Notes: a model not told the origin generated them from the sequence alone. A DNA stretch of 64,000 bases from Paenarthrobacter sp. JL.01a (GCF_025452095.1 NZ_CP104877.1:2852001-2916000); one strand, 5' to 3'. Shown: positions 40,209 through 49,921, numbered from the stretch's first letter. Numbers and translations: made by a program.

Positions 40209-40273
40209 GAGCCTCTCGTGAATGTTTTCACAAAAGGCCTTTCTAGTTCTCACGAATGGAGTGACTGATCAGC

Positions 40274-40522
40274 ATGGATTGGCGTAATCGCGCAGCCTGC
40301 CTCGACAAGGACCCGGAGCTCTTCTTCCCAGTCGGCAACACGGGACCCGCACTTCTCCAGATCGAGGAAGCCAAGAGCGTTTGCCGCCGCTGCCCCGTCG
40401 TGGACACTTGCCTGCAGTGGGCATTGGAGTCCGGGCAGGATGCAGGCGTCTGGGGCGGAATGAGTGAAGACGAACGGCGCGCCCTCAAGCGTCGCGCAGC
40501 ACGCGCACGTCGCGCCTCCTAA
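40274..40522 (+). CDS. whiB1: WhiB-family iron-sulfur regulator, WhiB1 type
   Basis: The 82 residues carry the four cluster cysteines C9, C37, C40 and C46 (C-x2-C-x5-C), the GVWGGM turn at about 58-63 and a basic C-terminus (KRRAARARRAS). WhiB proteins hold a [4Fe-4S] cluster and bind the primary sigma factor; WhiB1 responds to nitric oxide and is essential in mycobacteria. It is followed by a terminator and by pdtaS on the opposite strand, the same order as in Mycobacterium tuberculosis, which supports the WhiB1 call. Confidence 0.9.
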   Translation: MDWRNRAACLDKDPELFFPVGNTGPALLQIEEAKSVCRRCPVVDTCLQWALESGQDAGVWGGMSEDERRALKRRAARARRAS

Positions 40523-40536
40523 GAAGCAGCAGCGAA

Positions 40537-40575
40537 AGAGGCCGCGGACCATCAGGTCCGCGGCCTCTGCTTTTT
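40537..40575. terminator. Terminator after whiB1 (bidirectional)
   Basis: Perfect 14-bp arms AGAGGCCGCGGACC / GGTCCGCGGCCTCT, loop ATCA, then GCTTTTT. It lies between the convergent whiB1 and pdtaS genes. Confidence 0.9.
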
Positions 40576-40596
40576 AACTCCGGCAGTGCAGGCGGG

Positions 40597-42066
40597 CTAG
40601 GCGCGTGCGAGATTCAGTACGATCTGCACGGCTGTCCCGCCGCCCTCCCGAGGGCTCCACTGAATGGTTCCTCCGAGTTCGCTGGTGACCAAAGTGCGGA
40701 CAATCTGCAAGCCCAACCCTTCGGTGTATTGTCCGTCAGGCAGCCCGACGCCGTCGTCGGCGATCGTTACTGTCAGGAATTCGTCCTTGCCGTCTCCCTC
40801 AGCGCGGTCCGCCACAAGCCACACTGTACCTGTGCGGCCCTCAAGTCCGTGCTCAACGGCGTTGGTAACGAGTTCATTGATGACCAAGGCCAACGGGGTG
40901 GCAAAATCACTGGGCAATTCCCCGAATAGACCTGAACGTTCAGTTCTGACCTGTTGGGATGGTGATGCCACCTCCGCCGAAAGCCGGAATTGGCGCCCGA
41001 TCAACTCGTCGAAATCGACACTCTGCGTCAGGCCCTGGGACAGGGTCTCATGCACCAGTGCAATGGTTGCCACACGCCGCATCGCTTGTTCGAGGCCCTG
41101 CTTTGCCTCATCGCTGACCATTCGCCGTGACTGCATACGCAGGAGGGCGGCCACCGTTTGCAGGTTGTTCTTGACCCGGTGGTGGATCTCGCGGATCGTG
41201 GCGTCCTTTGTGACAAGTTCCATCTCCCGACGCCTGAGTTCGGAGACGTCGCGGCACAGCACCAAGGCGCCGAACCGATGTTGTTCATCGCGCAAAGGGA
41301 TGGCACGCAGGGACAGGCTGACGCCCCTCGATTCGATCTCGCTTCGCCAGGGCATGCGACCGGTCACTACCAGGGGCAGTGTCTCATCCACCATCCGGCG
41401 GTCCTTCAGCAGACCTGCGGTGACCTCCGCCAGCGACCTGCCTTCCAGGGACTCAACTTCGCCGAGCCTGCGGAACGCGGAGACCCCGTTCGGGCTTGCG
41501 TATTGGACGATGCCGTCTGCATCGAGCCGGATCAGTCCGTCGCCGACACGGGGCGCGCCCCGACGCGAGCCGGTCGGGGAAGCAAAGTCCGGCCAGAGCC
41601 CGAGGGTCCCCATGCGCAGGAGATCGTAGGCACACTGCCGATAAGTCAGTTCCAGCCTCGAGGGCATGCGGGAACTGGAGAGGTCCATGTGTGAGGTCAC
41701 GACGGCGAGAGTTCTTCCGTTGCGCACCATGGGCACTGCTTCAACCCGCAGAGCCATCTCGCTGCTCCAACTGGTTTCGCTGGAGCGTTCGATGGCCCTG
41801 CTGTTCCAGGCCTTCTCCACCAATGGACGAAGGTCCGAGCGAATGCCCTCGCCCACGAAGTCCGCGTGGAACACCGTATGCGATGTCGACGGACGGACGT
41901 GGGCGAGGGCTATGTAGCCAAACTCGGGGTGCGGAAACCAAAGAGCCAGGTCCGCGAAAGCCAGATCAGCGACCATTTGCCAGTCGCCAACCAGGAGGTG
42001 CAGCCATTCGGCATCTCCAGGCCCGAAATCAGCGTGTTCCCTGATGGGGTCTGTAAAGATTGCCAC
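40597..42066 (-). CDS. pdtaS: Sensor histidine kinase, PdtaS-like (HWE/HisKA_2 type)
   Basis: The 489 residues consist of an N-terminal GAF-like sensor domain (about 1-160), a PAS domain (about 175-290) and a kinase region with the phospho-acceptor block REIHHRVKNNLQTVAALLRMQS typical of HisKA_2, then HATPase_c boxes (LVINELVTNAVEHG, DDGVGL). No membrane helix is present, so it is cytosolic. In mycobacteria PdtaS phosphorylates PdtaR, an RNA-binding ANTAR regulator; no pdtaR is visible here. GTG start with GGAGG four bases upstream. Downstream of the glutamate dehydrogenase on the same strand. Confidence 0.88.
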   Translation of the reverse strand: MAIFTDPIREHADFGPGDAEWLHLLVGDWQMVADLAFADLALWFPHPEFGYIALAHVRPSTSHTVFHADFVGEGIRSDLRPLVEKAWNSRAIERSSETSWSSEMALRVEAVPMVRNGRTLAVVTSHMDLSSSRMPSRLELTYRQCAYDLLRMGTLGLWPDFASPTGSRRGAPRVGDGLIRLDADGIVQYASPNGVSAFRRLGEVESLEGRSLAEVTAGLLKDRRMVDETLPLVVTGRMPWRSEIESRGVSLSLRAIPLRDEQHRFGALVLCRDVSELRRREMELVTKDATIREIHHRVKNNLQTVAALLRMQSRRMVSDEAKQGLEQAMRRVATIALVHETLSQGLTQSVDFDELIGRQFRLSAEVASPSQQVRTERSGLFGELPSDFATPLALVINELVTNAVEHGLEGRTGTVWLVADRAEGDGKDEFLTVTIADDGVGLPDGQYTEGLGLQIVRTLVTSELGGTIQWSPREGGGTAVQIVLNLARA

Positions 42067-42096
42067 TGCACCTCCATTTGCGACGCGGAGAACTTC

Positions 42097-45000
42097 CTAG
42101 CGTCGGACGATTGACCTCAAGAGCCTTAATGCTACCGACAGTGAGGCCATGTCGTCGGCCTCGAGTGCATTGACCTCATCGAACATGGTCTTCGCCCTGC
42201 CCAGTTGCTCGGCGTTCAGCTCCTCCCAGTCCTTCAACCGGTCTTCCGCGGATGCGTTGGACTCCGTTGCTTCAAGGACCGAAGTAGTCATGTCGGCAAC
42301 TGTTGAGTACAGGTCATCCCGAAGGGCTGCGCGGGCCAGCGCCTGCCAGCGGTCATCGCGCGGCAGGGAACTGATGCGCTCCAGCAGCGAATCCACGTGG
42401 AAGCGGTTGAACACCGTGTAGTACACGTGGGCCACGTTCTCAACGCTCTCCTTGCCTGTCTGGGCAATCCGCGCGATGTCCAGAAGGGCATAGCTTTCGA
42501 AGAGCTCGGCCCACCTGCGGGCAAGGTGTTCGGGAAGGTCCCATCCCAGCGCCTTGTCGAGCCAGCCGCTGATTCGGACCTTGTCTTCTCCACGCAGGTA
42601 GTCCAAAAGCTTGGCGCGCAAGGGCGCCATCATTGGCTTGAACGCATCCACGACGCTGGCGATGGGCTGGGAGGCAATTCCTTGCCCCAGTACCCAACGC
42701 ACGGCCCGGTCAAGCAGTCGCCTGATGTCCAGGTGGATTTCGCTCCAGTGTTCGGTCGGGAAGGAGGCCGGCATCGCGTTCAGCTCCGCCACCATGGGGT
42801 CGAGGTCGTAGATTTCGCGCAAAGCTACGAATGCCTTCGCTACCGCGACCTCGTTGGCCGAGGTTTCCTCAATGGCCCTGAACGCGAACGTGATGCCACC
42901 GAGGTTGATGATGTCGTTGGCCACCACGGTTGCGATGATCTCGCGCCGCAGCGGGTGGGTATCCAAATCGGCGTCGAACTTCTCGCGCAACTGCTTCGGG
43001 AAGTAGTTGCGGATCGTGTCCGAGAACCAGGGATCATCAGCCAGGTTGCTGTCGCGCAGCGCAGTACTGAGCTCAATTTTCGCGTAGGCCGAAAGGACGG
43101 CCAGTTCCGGCGACGTCAGGCCTTGACCTTGTTCCAGGCGGGCACGAAGGGTGTCGGTGGTCGGCAAGGCTTCAAGGTCACGCTTGAGGTCGGCGGACTT
43201 CTCCAGCCAGTCCATGAGCCGCTCGTAGCTGGGGCTCCACTCGGCAACCCGTGTGCGGTCGTTGAGCAGCAGGATGTTCTGGTCGATGTTGTCCTGGAGC
43301 ACCAGGCGGCCTACTTCGTCGGTCATGTCGGCGAGGAAGGCAGCCCGCTCAGTCTCCTGGAGCTTGCCTGCCGCCACCATCCGGTCCACGAAGATCTTGA
43401 TATTGACCTCATGGTCCGAGCAATCCACACCCGCGGAGTTGTCAATGGCGTCGGTGTTGAGGATGACGCCCTGCAAGGCGGCCTCGATACGTCCCCGCTG
43501 GGTCAAACCAAGGTTTCCGCCTTCCCCTACAACCTTGACCCGCAAGTCACGCCCGTCAACACGGATGGCGTCGTTGGCCTTGTCCCCCACAGCTGCATGG
43601 GTTTCCGTGCTGGCCTTGACGTAGGTGCCGATGCCGCCGTTGTAAAGGAGGTCCGCCGGTGCCAGCAGGATCGCCCGCAGCAGTTCCGGTGGGCTGAGTT
43701 GTGTCGTGCCGTCGGGCAGGCCCAGGGACTTCCGCACCTGTTCCGAAACCGGGATGGTCTTGGCCTGGCGGGCATAAACTCCGCCGCCCTCGCTGATGAG
43801 CGAACGGTCGTAGTCGTCCCAGGAGGAGCGGGGCAGCTCAAAGAGACGCTGCCGCTCAGCAAAGGACACTGCAGCATCGGGTGTCGGATCGAGGAAGATG
43901 TGGCGGTGGTCGAAGGCCGCCACCAAGCGGATGTGCCGTGAGAGCAGCATTCCGTTCCCGAAGACGTCCCCTGACATGTCGCCCACGCCCACGACGGTGA
44001 ACTCTTCGGTCTGGGTGTCCAGGTCGAGCTCGCTGAAGTGACGCTTGACCGACTCCCAGGCGCCGCGGGCCGTGATGCCCATCGCCTTGTGGTCGTAGCC
44101 TACTGAACCACCGGAAGCGAAGGCGTCGCCCAGCCAGAAGCCGTACTCGGCTGCGAGCCCGTTGGCCGTGTCCGAGAAGGTAGCGGTGCCCTTATCGGCC
44201 GCCACCACAAGGTAGGAATCGTCGCCGTCGTGCCGAACGACGTCCGACGGCGGGACGAGCCTTTCGCCGTCGCCCGACGTCACGAGGTTGTCGGTGATGT
44301 CCAGCAGGCCCCGGATGAACGTCTTGTAACTTTCGATGCCTTCTGCCATCCATGCGGCGCGGTCCACGGCGGGGTTGGGCAGTTTCTTGGCGAAGAACCC
44401 GCCTTTGGCACCTGTCGGAACAATGACTGCATTCTTGACTGTCTGGGCCTTGACCAGCCCGAGAATCTCGGTCCGGAAATCCTCACGGCGGTCCGACCAG
44501 CGAAGACCGCCACGGGCCACCTTGCCGAAGCGAAGGTGGACGCCTTCAACGCGTGGCGAGTAGACCCAGATTTCGAACATCGGGCGCGGGAACGGCAGCC
44601 CCTCTATGGAGGTCGGGTCCAGCTTGAAGCTGAGGTACTCCTTGTTCTGGAAGTAGTTGGTCCGCAGGGTGGATTCAATGAGGTTGATGAAGGTGCGCAG
44701 GACACGGTCCGCGTCCAAAGTGGCAACCTGCTCTACAGCCTCAGCCAAGGAGGCCCGTGCTGCATCCTGGCGTTCATCGCGTACATCGTCCGGCACGGAT
44801 GGGTCGAACCGTGCCGAGAAGAGGTCAATGAGCCCACGTGCCACATCCGGGTTGCCCAGGAGGGTATCGGCAATGAAGCCGAAGGAATTCGTGTTTCCCA
44901 TCTGGCGCATGTACTTGGCGTAAGCCCGGAGCATGACTACCTGGCGCCAGTGCATGCCTTCACGCAGCACCAAGCGGTCGAAGTTGTCCGACTCCACGGC

Positions 45001-46953
45001 GCCGGTTACCGCAGCGCCGAAGGAATCGGCCAAGAGGCTTCCGGTGGCAAGGGGATCGACTCCCGCGGGGTACTTCAGCCCGAGGTCGTAGAGGAAGAAG
45101 TCGCGGTGATCGGCGGTTTCGATCTCGAACGGCCGCTCGTCCAGCACTTCCAGGCCAAGGTTGTGGAAGTAGGGCAGGATCTGGCTGAGGCTCTTCGGCT
45201 CCATCAGGTAAAGCTTGACGCGGGCGTCCTCTTCCAATGCCTCGCCGGCACCTTCAGGCAGATAGACGTGGACCCCGGGCCTGACGTTCCTGATGGGCTC
45301 GCCGGTCCGCTCTGCCTGGGCACCGTACTTCTCGAAGCGTTCGATGTCCTGCAGGGCGTCTTCAACTTCATAATCCACGCGGTATCCGGCGGGGAAGGCT
45401 TCTGCCCAAAGGGCCGACAGGGCATCGGCGGTTTCGGCCGGATGGTGTTCGCGAAGGACCTCGGTGATGCCCTCGCTCCAGGACCTCGAAGCCCGCATCA
45501 ACCGGTGCTCAAGCTCCTGTGCATTGACCTCGGCGAGTTCTGCGGTGCGCGGAAGCCTGATCCGGAAGAAGACACGGGCAAGGGCGGATTCTGTTATCCG
45601 GGCCTCGTAGTCGATGGTCTCGGCCTGGAACGTCTCGCGAAGTTCCTGCTCGATCCTGAGCCGGACGCTGGTGGTGTAGCGGTCGCGGGGCAGGTAGACG
45701 ACAGCGGACATGAAACGGCCGTAGATGTCCGGCCGCAGGAACAGCTTTGTCCTGCGGCGCTCCTGCAGGCGTTGGATTCCCATGGCCGTCGCGGCCAGGT
45801 CCGGTACCTCGATTTGGAACAGTTCATCCCTGGGGTAGGTCTCGAGGATGCCGAGGAGGTCCTTGCCCGAGTGCGAATCAATCGGGAACCCCGCGTTGCG
45901 CAGTACTGCATCCACCTTGTCCCGAACAATGGGGATGCTGCGGACAGAGCCGGTGTAGGCGCTCGTAGCAAACAACCCGATGAAACGGCGTTCACCGTTG
46001 ACGTTGCCTTGGGCGTCGAAGCTCTTGACGCCAATGTAGTCAAGGTATGCAGGCCGGTGGACTGTCGAGCGGGAATTGGCCTTGGTGATTACCAAGGCGC
46101 GCTTCTCCCGGGCCTTCTTGCGGCCGGCGTCTGTCAGGTGTTGGACCTGACGGTTGCCCTCTCCGGCGCGCAGGAGCCCCAGACCGCTGTCCTCACGAAG
46201 CTGGAGTACGTCCTCGCCGTCTTCATTCACGAGGTCGTATTCGCGGTACCCCAGGAAAGTGAAGTTACCGTTGTCCAGCCATCGGAGAAGGTCCTGGGCC
46301 TGGCGCAGTTCAGCAATTTGTTCCGGGTGGGAGACTCCCCCCAGTGCTTCGGCCAGCTCCAGCGCCTTGCTGCGCATTTTCGGCCAGTCCTCGACGGCGG
46401 CCCGCACGTCTCCTAGGACGCGGTGCAGTCCTTCGATCAACTGTTCACGCGTCTCATCACTGACGCGGTCGATTTCGACCGCAATCCAAGACTCCATATG
46501 GGATGCGTTGTCCCCATCGCCAAGAAGATGGGCGATGCTGGGCAGGGCAGCGGTGTCACCACTGGAAATTCCCACAGTGGAAGGAACGCGCGAAACGCTG
46601 CTCATCTCACCGGTGACCCGGTCCCGGGTGACGACGAACAAGGGGTGCATGACCATGCGGATGGCGCAATTCTGGCGCACGAGCTCCGCGTTGACCGAGT
46701 CAACCAGGAAAGGCATGTCGTCGGTAACAATGTAAACAACGTTCCGGTCAGACTCGCTGCCGATCTCAACCACGGCATTGCCGGGTCGTCGGGACTGCGC
46801 AACGGCCTTGTGCTTGGTGGCCCTGGATATCAGCAGTTCCGGGGAGTAGGCCCCGGCGTCCTCCTCTGCGAGGTGCTCGTAGTAGTCACCGAAGAACCCT
46901 TCACGGACAACTGCTGCATCGGACCGATCCTCCACGCTGGATCCTGACGACAT
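42097..46953 (-). CDS. gdh2: NAD-specific glutamate dehydrogenase, large 180-kDa class
   Basis: The 1618 residues match the very large NAD-GDH class: an N-terminal ACT-like region, then the catalytic core with FGKVARGGLRWSDRREDFRTEI and the catalytic-type lysine region KNAVIVPTGAKGGFFAKK, the NAD-binding VGVGDMSGDVFGNGM and EGGNLGLTQRGRIE, and a helical C-terminus. It converts glutamate to 2-oxoglutarate and ammonia with NAD. ATG 46953 has GGAGG nine bases upstream; TTG 46959 is less likely. It sits 30 bases before the pdtaS start, so the kinase may be co-transcribed. Confidence 0.95.
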   Translation of the reverse strand: MSSGSSVEDRSDAAVVREGFFGDYYEHLAEEDAGAYSPELLISRATKHKAVAQSRRPGNAVVEIGSESDRNVVYIVTDDMPFLVDSVNAELVRQNCAIRMVMHPLFVVTRDRVTGEMSSVSRVPSTVGISSGDTAALPSIAHLLGDGDNASHMESWIAVEIDRVSDETREQLIEGLHRVLGDVRAAVEDWPKMRSKALELAEALGGVSHPEQIAELRQAQDLLRWLDNGNFTFLGYREYDLVNEDGEDVLQLREDSGLGLLRAGEGNRQVQHLTDAGRKKAREKRALVITKANSRSTVHRPAYLDYIGVKSFDAQGNVNGERRFIGLFATSAYTGSVRSIPIVRDKVDAVLRNAGFPIDSHSGKDLLGILETYPRDELFQIEVPDLAATAMGIQRLQERRRTKLFLRPDIYGRFMSAVVYLPRDRYTTSVRLRIEQELRETFQAETIDYEARITESALARVFFRIRLPRTAELAEVNAQELEHRLMRASRSWSEGITEVLREHHPAETADALSALWAEAFPAGYRVDYEVEDALQDIERFEKYGAQAERTGEPIRNVRPGVHVYLPEGAGEALEEDARVKLYLMEPKSLSQILPYFHNLGLEVLDERPFEIETADHRDFFLYDLGLKYPAGVDPLATGSLLADSFGAAVTGAVESDNFDRLVLREGMHWRQVVMLRAYAKYMRQMGNTNSFGFIADTLLGNPDVARGLIDLFSARFDPSVPDDVRDERQDAARASLAEAVEQVATLDADRVLRTFINLIESTLRTNYFQNKEYLSFKLDPTSIEGLPFPRPMFEIWVYSPRVEGVHLRFGKVARGGLRWSDRREDFRTEILGLVKAQTVKNAVIVPTGAKGGFFAKKLPNPAVDRAAWMAEGIESYKTFIRGLLDITDNLVTSGDGERLVPPSDVVRHDGDDSYLVVAADKGTATFSDTANGLAAEYGFWLGDAFASGGSVGYDHKAMGITARGAWESVKRHFSELDLDTQTEEFTVVGVGDMSGDVFGNGMLLSRHIRLVAAFDHRHIFLDPTPDAAVSFAERQRLFELPRSSWDDYDRSLISEGGGVYARQAKTIPVSEQVRKSLGLPDGTTQLSPPELLRAILLAPADLLYNGGIGTYVKASTETHAAVGDKANDAIRVDGRDLRVKVVGEGGNLGLTQRGRIEAALQGVILNTDAIDNSAGVDCSDHEVNIKIFVDRMVAAGKLQETERAAFLADMTDEVGRLVLQDNIDQNILLLNDRTRVAEWSPSYERLMDWLEKSADLKRDLEALPTTDTLRARLEQGQGLTSPELAVLSAYAKIELSTALRDSNLADDPWFSDTIRNYFPKQLREKFDADLDTHPLRREIIATVVANDIINLGGITFAFRAIEETSANEVAVAKAFVALREIYDLDPMVAELNAMPASFPTEHWSEIHLDIRRLLDRAVRWVLGQGIASQPIASVVDAFKPMMAPLRAKLLDYLRGEDKVRISGWLDKALGWDLPEHLARRWAELFESYALLDIARIAQTGKESVENVAHVYYTVFNRFHVDSLLERISSLPRDDRWQALARAALRDDLYSTVADMTTSVLEATESNASAEDRLKDWEELNAEQLGRAKTMFDEVNALEADDMASLSVALRLLRSIVRR

Positions 46954-47010
46954 CGACAAACGCCTCCATCACAAGTTGATTGCTGCGACTCTGCAGCCCA
47001 CATGCCGAGC

Positions 47011-48321
47011 CTAGCGCTTAAGGCGACGAAGAGCTCTGGTACTTCGTCCAAAGGATCGGCGTTTTTGATGGACAGCAGCACATACGAGTCCGGCGATAGC
47101 ATGTCGGATGTCCGATTCGGGCGCTGTTTCCAGGAGGACGGAGCCTGAAAGCAACGCAGCATCGCAAGCTTCCGGATCCGACGGAATGTACGCCTCGATG
47201 CTGATGCCCGGGCCGTACCGGTTCCACGCATCGTCCAGTTGTTGCTCCGGGGCGTACCCAACGGCTGAGCGTTTGACCTTGTTGAGCACCACCCGCGGCG
47301 ATGCTTGCGGAACAGCCACTTCGAGTTCAGCCAGGCCCCGCACAAGTCGGGGCACCCCGATGGCGTCCGCGGATCCCACAGCGAACACGACGTCCGCCAA
47401 CTCAAGGCTGCGGAGGGTGGATGCATTGCGCCGGGGAGCCAATGTGTCAAAGCTCAGCTCTTCGTCAGCTTCGAGGCAGAAGCCGGCGTCAACCACCACG
47501 ATGTCCGCCAGTTGCCTGGCTCTTTCCAGTACAAGGGTGAGAGCCGCGGCCCGCAGTTCGGTCCAACGATCGGCCCGCGTGGTACCGGTCAATACGCGGA
47601 AGGAGCCCGCCTTCGTGTAAACCTCACTCGCCGTGGTCGTTAAAGCTTCAAGGTCGAGGAGTCCTTGGTCGGCAAGCCTGCATGCTTGCGCCAACCCGGC
47701 CGACTCATCCAGAAGGCCCAGCATCGCCGACACACTCGCACCGTAGCTGTCAGCATCAACCAATATGACCGACTGGCCATCGGCGGCAAGCTCCGCTGCC
47801 ATGTTCACGGCAAGCAGCGTCCGGCCAGGGGCACCCGCGGGTCCCCACACAGCAAAAATCCGCCCTGAACCATCCGGCTCTTCCGGGACCTCCGTCGCCT
47901 GCGGCAGCAAGGCAGAACCTCCGCCGGGATCGGCAAAACCTGTGCTGCGTGGACTCTCAGCCTGGCCATACCTGCTGGCGCGTTCCACCGCCTGGGAAAT
48001 CTCGGCCGCGAGTACCACCGGTTTAATATCCGCAGCGGCAGCGACTACTCCTATGGAGCGGAGCCGCTTCGTCTCGTCCGGGTTGTCCGTCAAGGCAACA
48101 ACGCAGACGCCCACGGCCCCCAGCCTGTCCACAAGCGTAGTTGTAAGTTCTTCCGATCCGTCACCGACGACGGCTGCGAGCGCCAGGCCACTCTGGCAGG
48201 CAGCCAGCAGCTCGGTGAGTTCGGCACAACGGCGAACAACGGTTACCGGGCCGTGCAGGCGCTCCAAGCCATCAACCACGGCTTCGTGGGTGGCGCCGAC
48301 CGTTACGACCGGGATGCTCAT
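47011..48321 (-). CDS. TadZ/CpaE-like P-loop ATPase of the Tad system
   Basis: The 436 residues have an N-terminal receiver-like region (about 1-130) and a MinD/ParA-type domain with a deviant Walker A, AVWGPAGAPGRTLLAVNMAAEL (about 162-183), where the expected KGGxGKT lysines are missing, plus VILVDADSYG. TadZ/CpaE proteins place the pilus machinery at the pole. The loss of both Walker lysines suggests weak or no ATP hydrolysis. It starts on the stop codon of the CpaB-like gene (ATGA) and is 33 kb from the main tad operon. Confidence 0.8.
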   Translation of the reverse strand: MSIPVVTVGATHEAVVDGLERLHGPVTVVRRCAELTELLAACQSGLALAAVVGDGSEELTTTLVDRLGAVGVCVVALTDNPDETKRLRSIGVVAAAADIKPVVLAAEISQAVERASRYGQAESPRSTGFADPGGGSALLPQATEVPEEPDGSGRIFAVWGPAGAPGRTLLAVNMAAELAADGQSVILVDADSYGASVSAMLGLLDESAGLAQACRLADQGLLDLEALTTTASEVYTKAGSFRVLTGTTRADRWTELRAAALTLVLERARQLADIVVVDAGFCLEADEELSFDTLAPRRNASTLRSLELADVVFAVGSADAIGVPRLVRGLAELEVAVPQASPRVVLNKVKRSAVGYAPEQQLDDAWNRYGPGISIEAYIPSDPEACDAALLSGSVLLETAPESDIRHAIAGLVCAAVHQKRRSFGRSTRALRRLKR

Positions 48322-48962
48322 GAGGCGAGGCCCGCCGGGTTCCAGACCACCGAAACTTTGGCCTTGTTGGCTTGGGCAGCGAGCAGTTTCGGCATTTGGG
48401 CATCCGTGACAAGCACAAGCACCGTTGTGGTTTTTGATGCTCCGAGAGTGGTGGAGCCGTGGGTGATCCCGGCAATTTCGGCTCCGGGTAGCAGCAACTG
48501 CGGATTGTCGTAGGCCGTTCCCGTTCCCGGCATGGCAACCCAGACATCCACACGGGCACCGGGAACAGCCTGGGCCGGCAGCTCCTCCTCCATGGAGATG
48601 GCCACGGGTTTCCTGTTCAAAGCATCGGCAGTGCCGAGGCTTTCACGAGGCAAGAGTTGGTTCCTGGCCACGCGTTGCAGCGCGACTTTTCCCGCGGACA
48701 GACCATCCTCAACAGTTACGTAGCCTGCCTCAACTTCATCCAACCGCACTTTGACGATGGAAAGGTCTTCAGCCGTTACCTGTTGGCCCACAGCGATGTC
48801 TTCCCTCGCGGCATACACCTGGGTCGTCTTGTCGGCATTTCCAACGAGTGCGACCACTCCGGCCACAGACAGGAAAACCAAGAGGATGCCTACCAGCAGC
48901 CGGGGATCCCTCCACGATGGCTTGCTGATTCGTGCGGCGGCAGGACTTGCGCTCGGACCCAT
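48318..48962 (-). CDS. SAF-domain pilus assembly protein, CpaB/RcpC-like
   Basis: The 214 residues have one membrane helix (about 22-41; LLVGILLVFLSVAGVVALV) and an extracytoplasmic SAF domain (ARE DIAVGQQVTAEDLSI). In Tad systems CpaB/RcpC acts in the envelope. It is followed by the TadZ-like gene with overlap. A good GGGGAG site lies eight bases before the ATG. A consensus DnaA-box-like sequence lies about 110 bases upstream, identical to the one before tadA. Confidence 0.8.
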   Translation of the reverse strand: MGPSASPAAARISKPSWRDPRLLVGILLVFLSVAGVVALVGNADKTTQVYAAREDIAVGQQVTAEDLSIVKVRLDEVEAGYVTVEDGLSAGKVALQRVARNQLLPRESLGTADALNRKPVAISMEEELPAQAVPGARVDVWVAMPGTGTAYDNPQLLLPGAEIAGITHGSTTLGASKTTTVLVLVTDAQMPKLLAAQANKAKVSVVWNPAGLAS

Positions 48963-49070
48963 GTATTCGACTCCCCGGGTTGGCTAGAGGCATGGTCGGC
49001 GGACCTGCCTCCTCATTCTTACCGGCGGGCCAACGCCAACCAAAGCGTTCGGCTGCAAAGAGGGCGAAAC

Positions 49071-49082
49071 TGTGGATAACTA
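49071..49082. promoter_or_regulatory. DnaA-box-like motif upstream of the cpaB-like gene
   Basis: TGTGGATAACTA, identical to the 12-mer before tadA. It lies between the divergent cpaB-like and HTH genes, so it could act on either. Confidence 0.45.
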
Positions 49083-49116
49083 CACCAAACGCCTACAGGA
49101 GTGGCAATATGGAGCC

Positions 49117-49332
49117 ATGCCCCGATTCCTGACATTGGCCGATGTCGCCGAACAACTCCAGATCAACTCCCCGCAGGCGTATGCCCTGGTCCGCAGTGGC
49201 GAACTCAAGGCAATCCAGGTGGGCGGCCGTGGGCAGTGGCGTATCGAGGAAACGATGCTTGAGCAGTACATTCAGGACCGGTACGCAGAAGCCAGCCGAA
49301 TGATTGAAGAGTCCAAGTCCAAGTCACGCTGA
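49117..49332 (+). CDS. Excisionase/BldC-type helix-turn-helix protein
   Basis: A 71-residue protein starting at ATG 49117 (MPRFLTLADVAEQLQ); the open frame to GTG 49072 overlaps the promoter region and is rejected. LTLADVAEQLQINSPQAYALVRSGELKAIQVGGRGQWRI is a winged helix-turn-helix of the MerR/excisionase kind seen in BldC. It lacks an effector domain, so it is likely a small DNA-binding regulator. It is divergent from the Tad genes cpaB-tadZ and precedes the conserved secA-side genes. Confidence 0.8.
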   Translation: MPRFLTLADVAEQLQINSPQAYALVRSGELKAIQVGGRGQWRIEETMLEQYIQDRYAEASRMIEESKSKSR

Positions 49333-49348
49333 CGGGGCAGCGCCGCAC

Positions 49349-49921
49349 CTAAAACTCCGGGGCACTGGCTGAACTGACGGCCACAAGCGCTCCGAAGGGG
49401 ATCGTCACAACACCGACGACATTTCCCACCCGTCGCACTTCACCCTCCTGCACCACAGCGAGATCGAAGTGGTCCCGACCTACGCGGTCGATGACTCCCC
49501 TTGTTTCAAGATTTTGCTGCCCCCACGCCCCCACATGGACGACCACCGTTGCGCGGTCCCTGGACAGTGCCCTTAAGGCCGCAGCAAAGCCCAACGGTTT
49601 CACAAGCCGCGGAGCAGCCTTCATTGCCAGCCGTCCCACTCCTTGATAGGTGAGTACCGAGGGGAAGGGAACCAGCCACTGCCGGACGCCTTCGTCCAGG
49701 ACGAACCACTCGTTTCCCAAATGACTGATGCTTCCCAGGAGTGCGGATCCCCCGGACAGGACAACTTTGACCCGGCCAGCACCGACAGCACGCAACCGAT
49801 CGAGGAGCTCAATGCCTGCCAGCTCTACTCTGGCCCGCTCGGTGATCTCCGTTTCCTTCTCCAAGGAACGTTCTGCCGAAAATTGTGCTTCCAAATCGTT
49901 GAAGAGAGAGTCCCATCTCAT
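49349..49921 (-). CDS. Conserved actinobacterial hypothetical protein
   Basis: A 190-residue protein with a helical N-terminus (LFNDLEAQFSAERSLEKETEITERARVEL) and a beta-rich part (VKVVLSGGSALLGSISHLGNEWFVLDEG...VIDRVGRDHFDLAVVQEGE) that could be a small barrel. Relatives are often labelled as Fis-type regulators without good reason: no Fis helix-turn-helix is visible. No signal or membrane segment. It converges with the HTH gene and is divergent from the LysM gene. Confidence 0.65.
   Translation of the reverse strand: MRWDSLFNDLEAQFSAERSLEKETEITERARVELAGIELLDRLRAVGAGRVKVVLSGGSALLGSISHLGNEWFVLDEGVRQWLVPFPSVLTYQGVGRLAMKAAPRLVKPLGFAAALRALSRDRATVVVHVGAWGQQNLETRGVIDRVGRDHFDLAVVQEGEVRRVGNVVGVVTIPFGALVAVSSASAPEF

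Noticed and set aside
44230..46416. Open frame of 728 codons on the plus strand
   Set aside because: It lies opposite the NAD-glutamate dehydrogenase gene; long antisense frames are common in high-GC DNA, and the product has no family motif.
49072..49116. Longer start of the HTH protein
   Set aside because: It would run through the DnaA-box-like promoter element, and MPRF is the usual start of this family.
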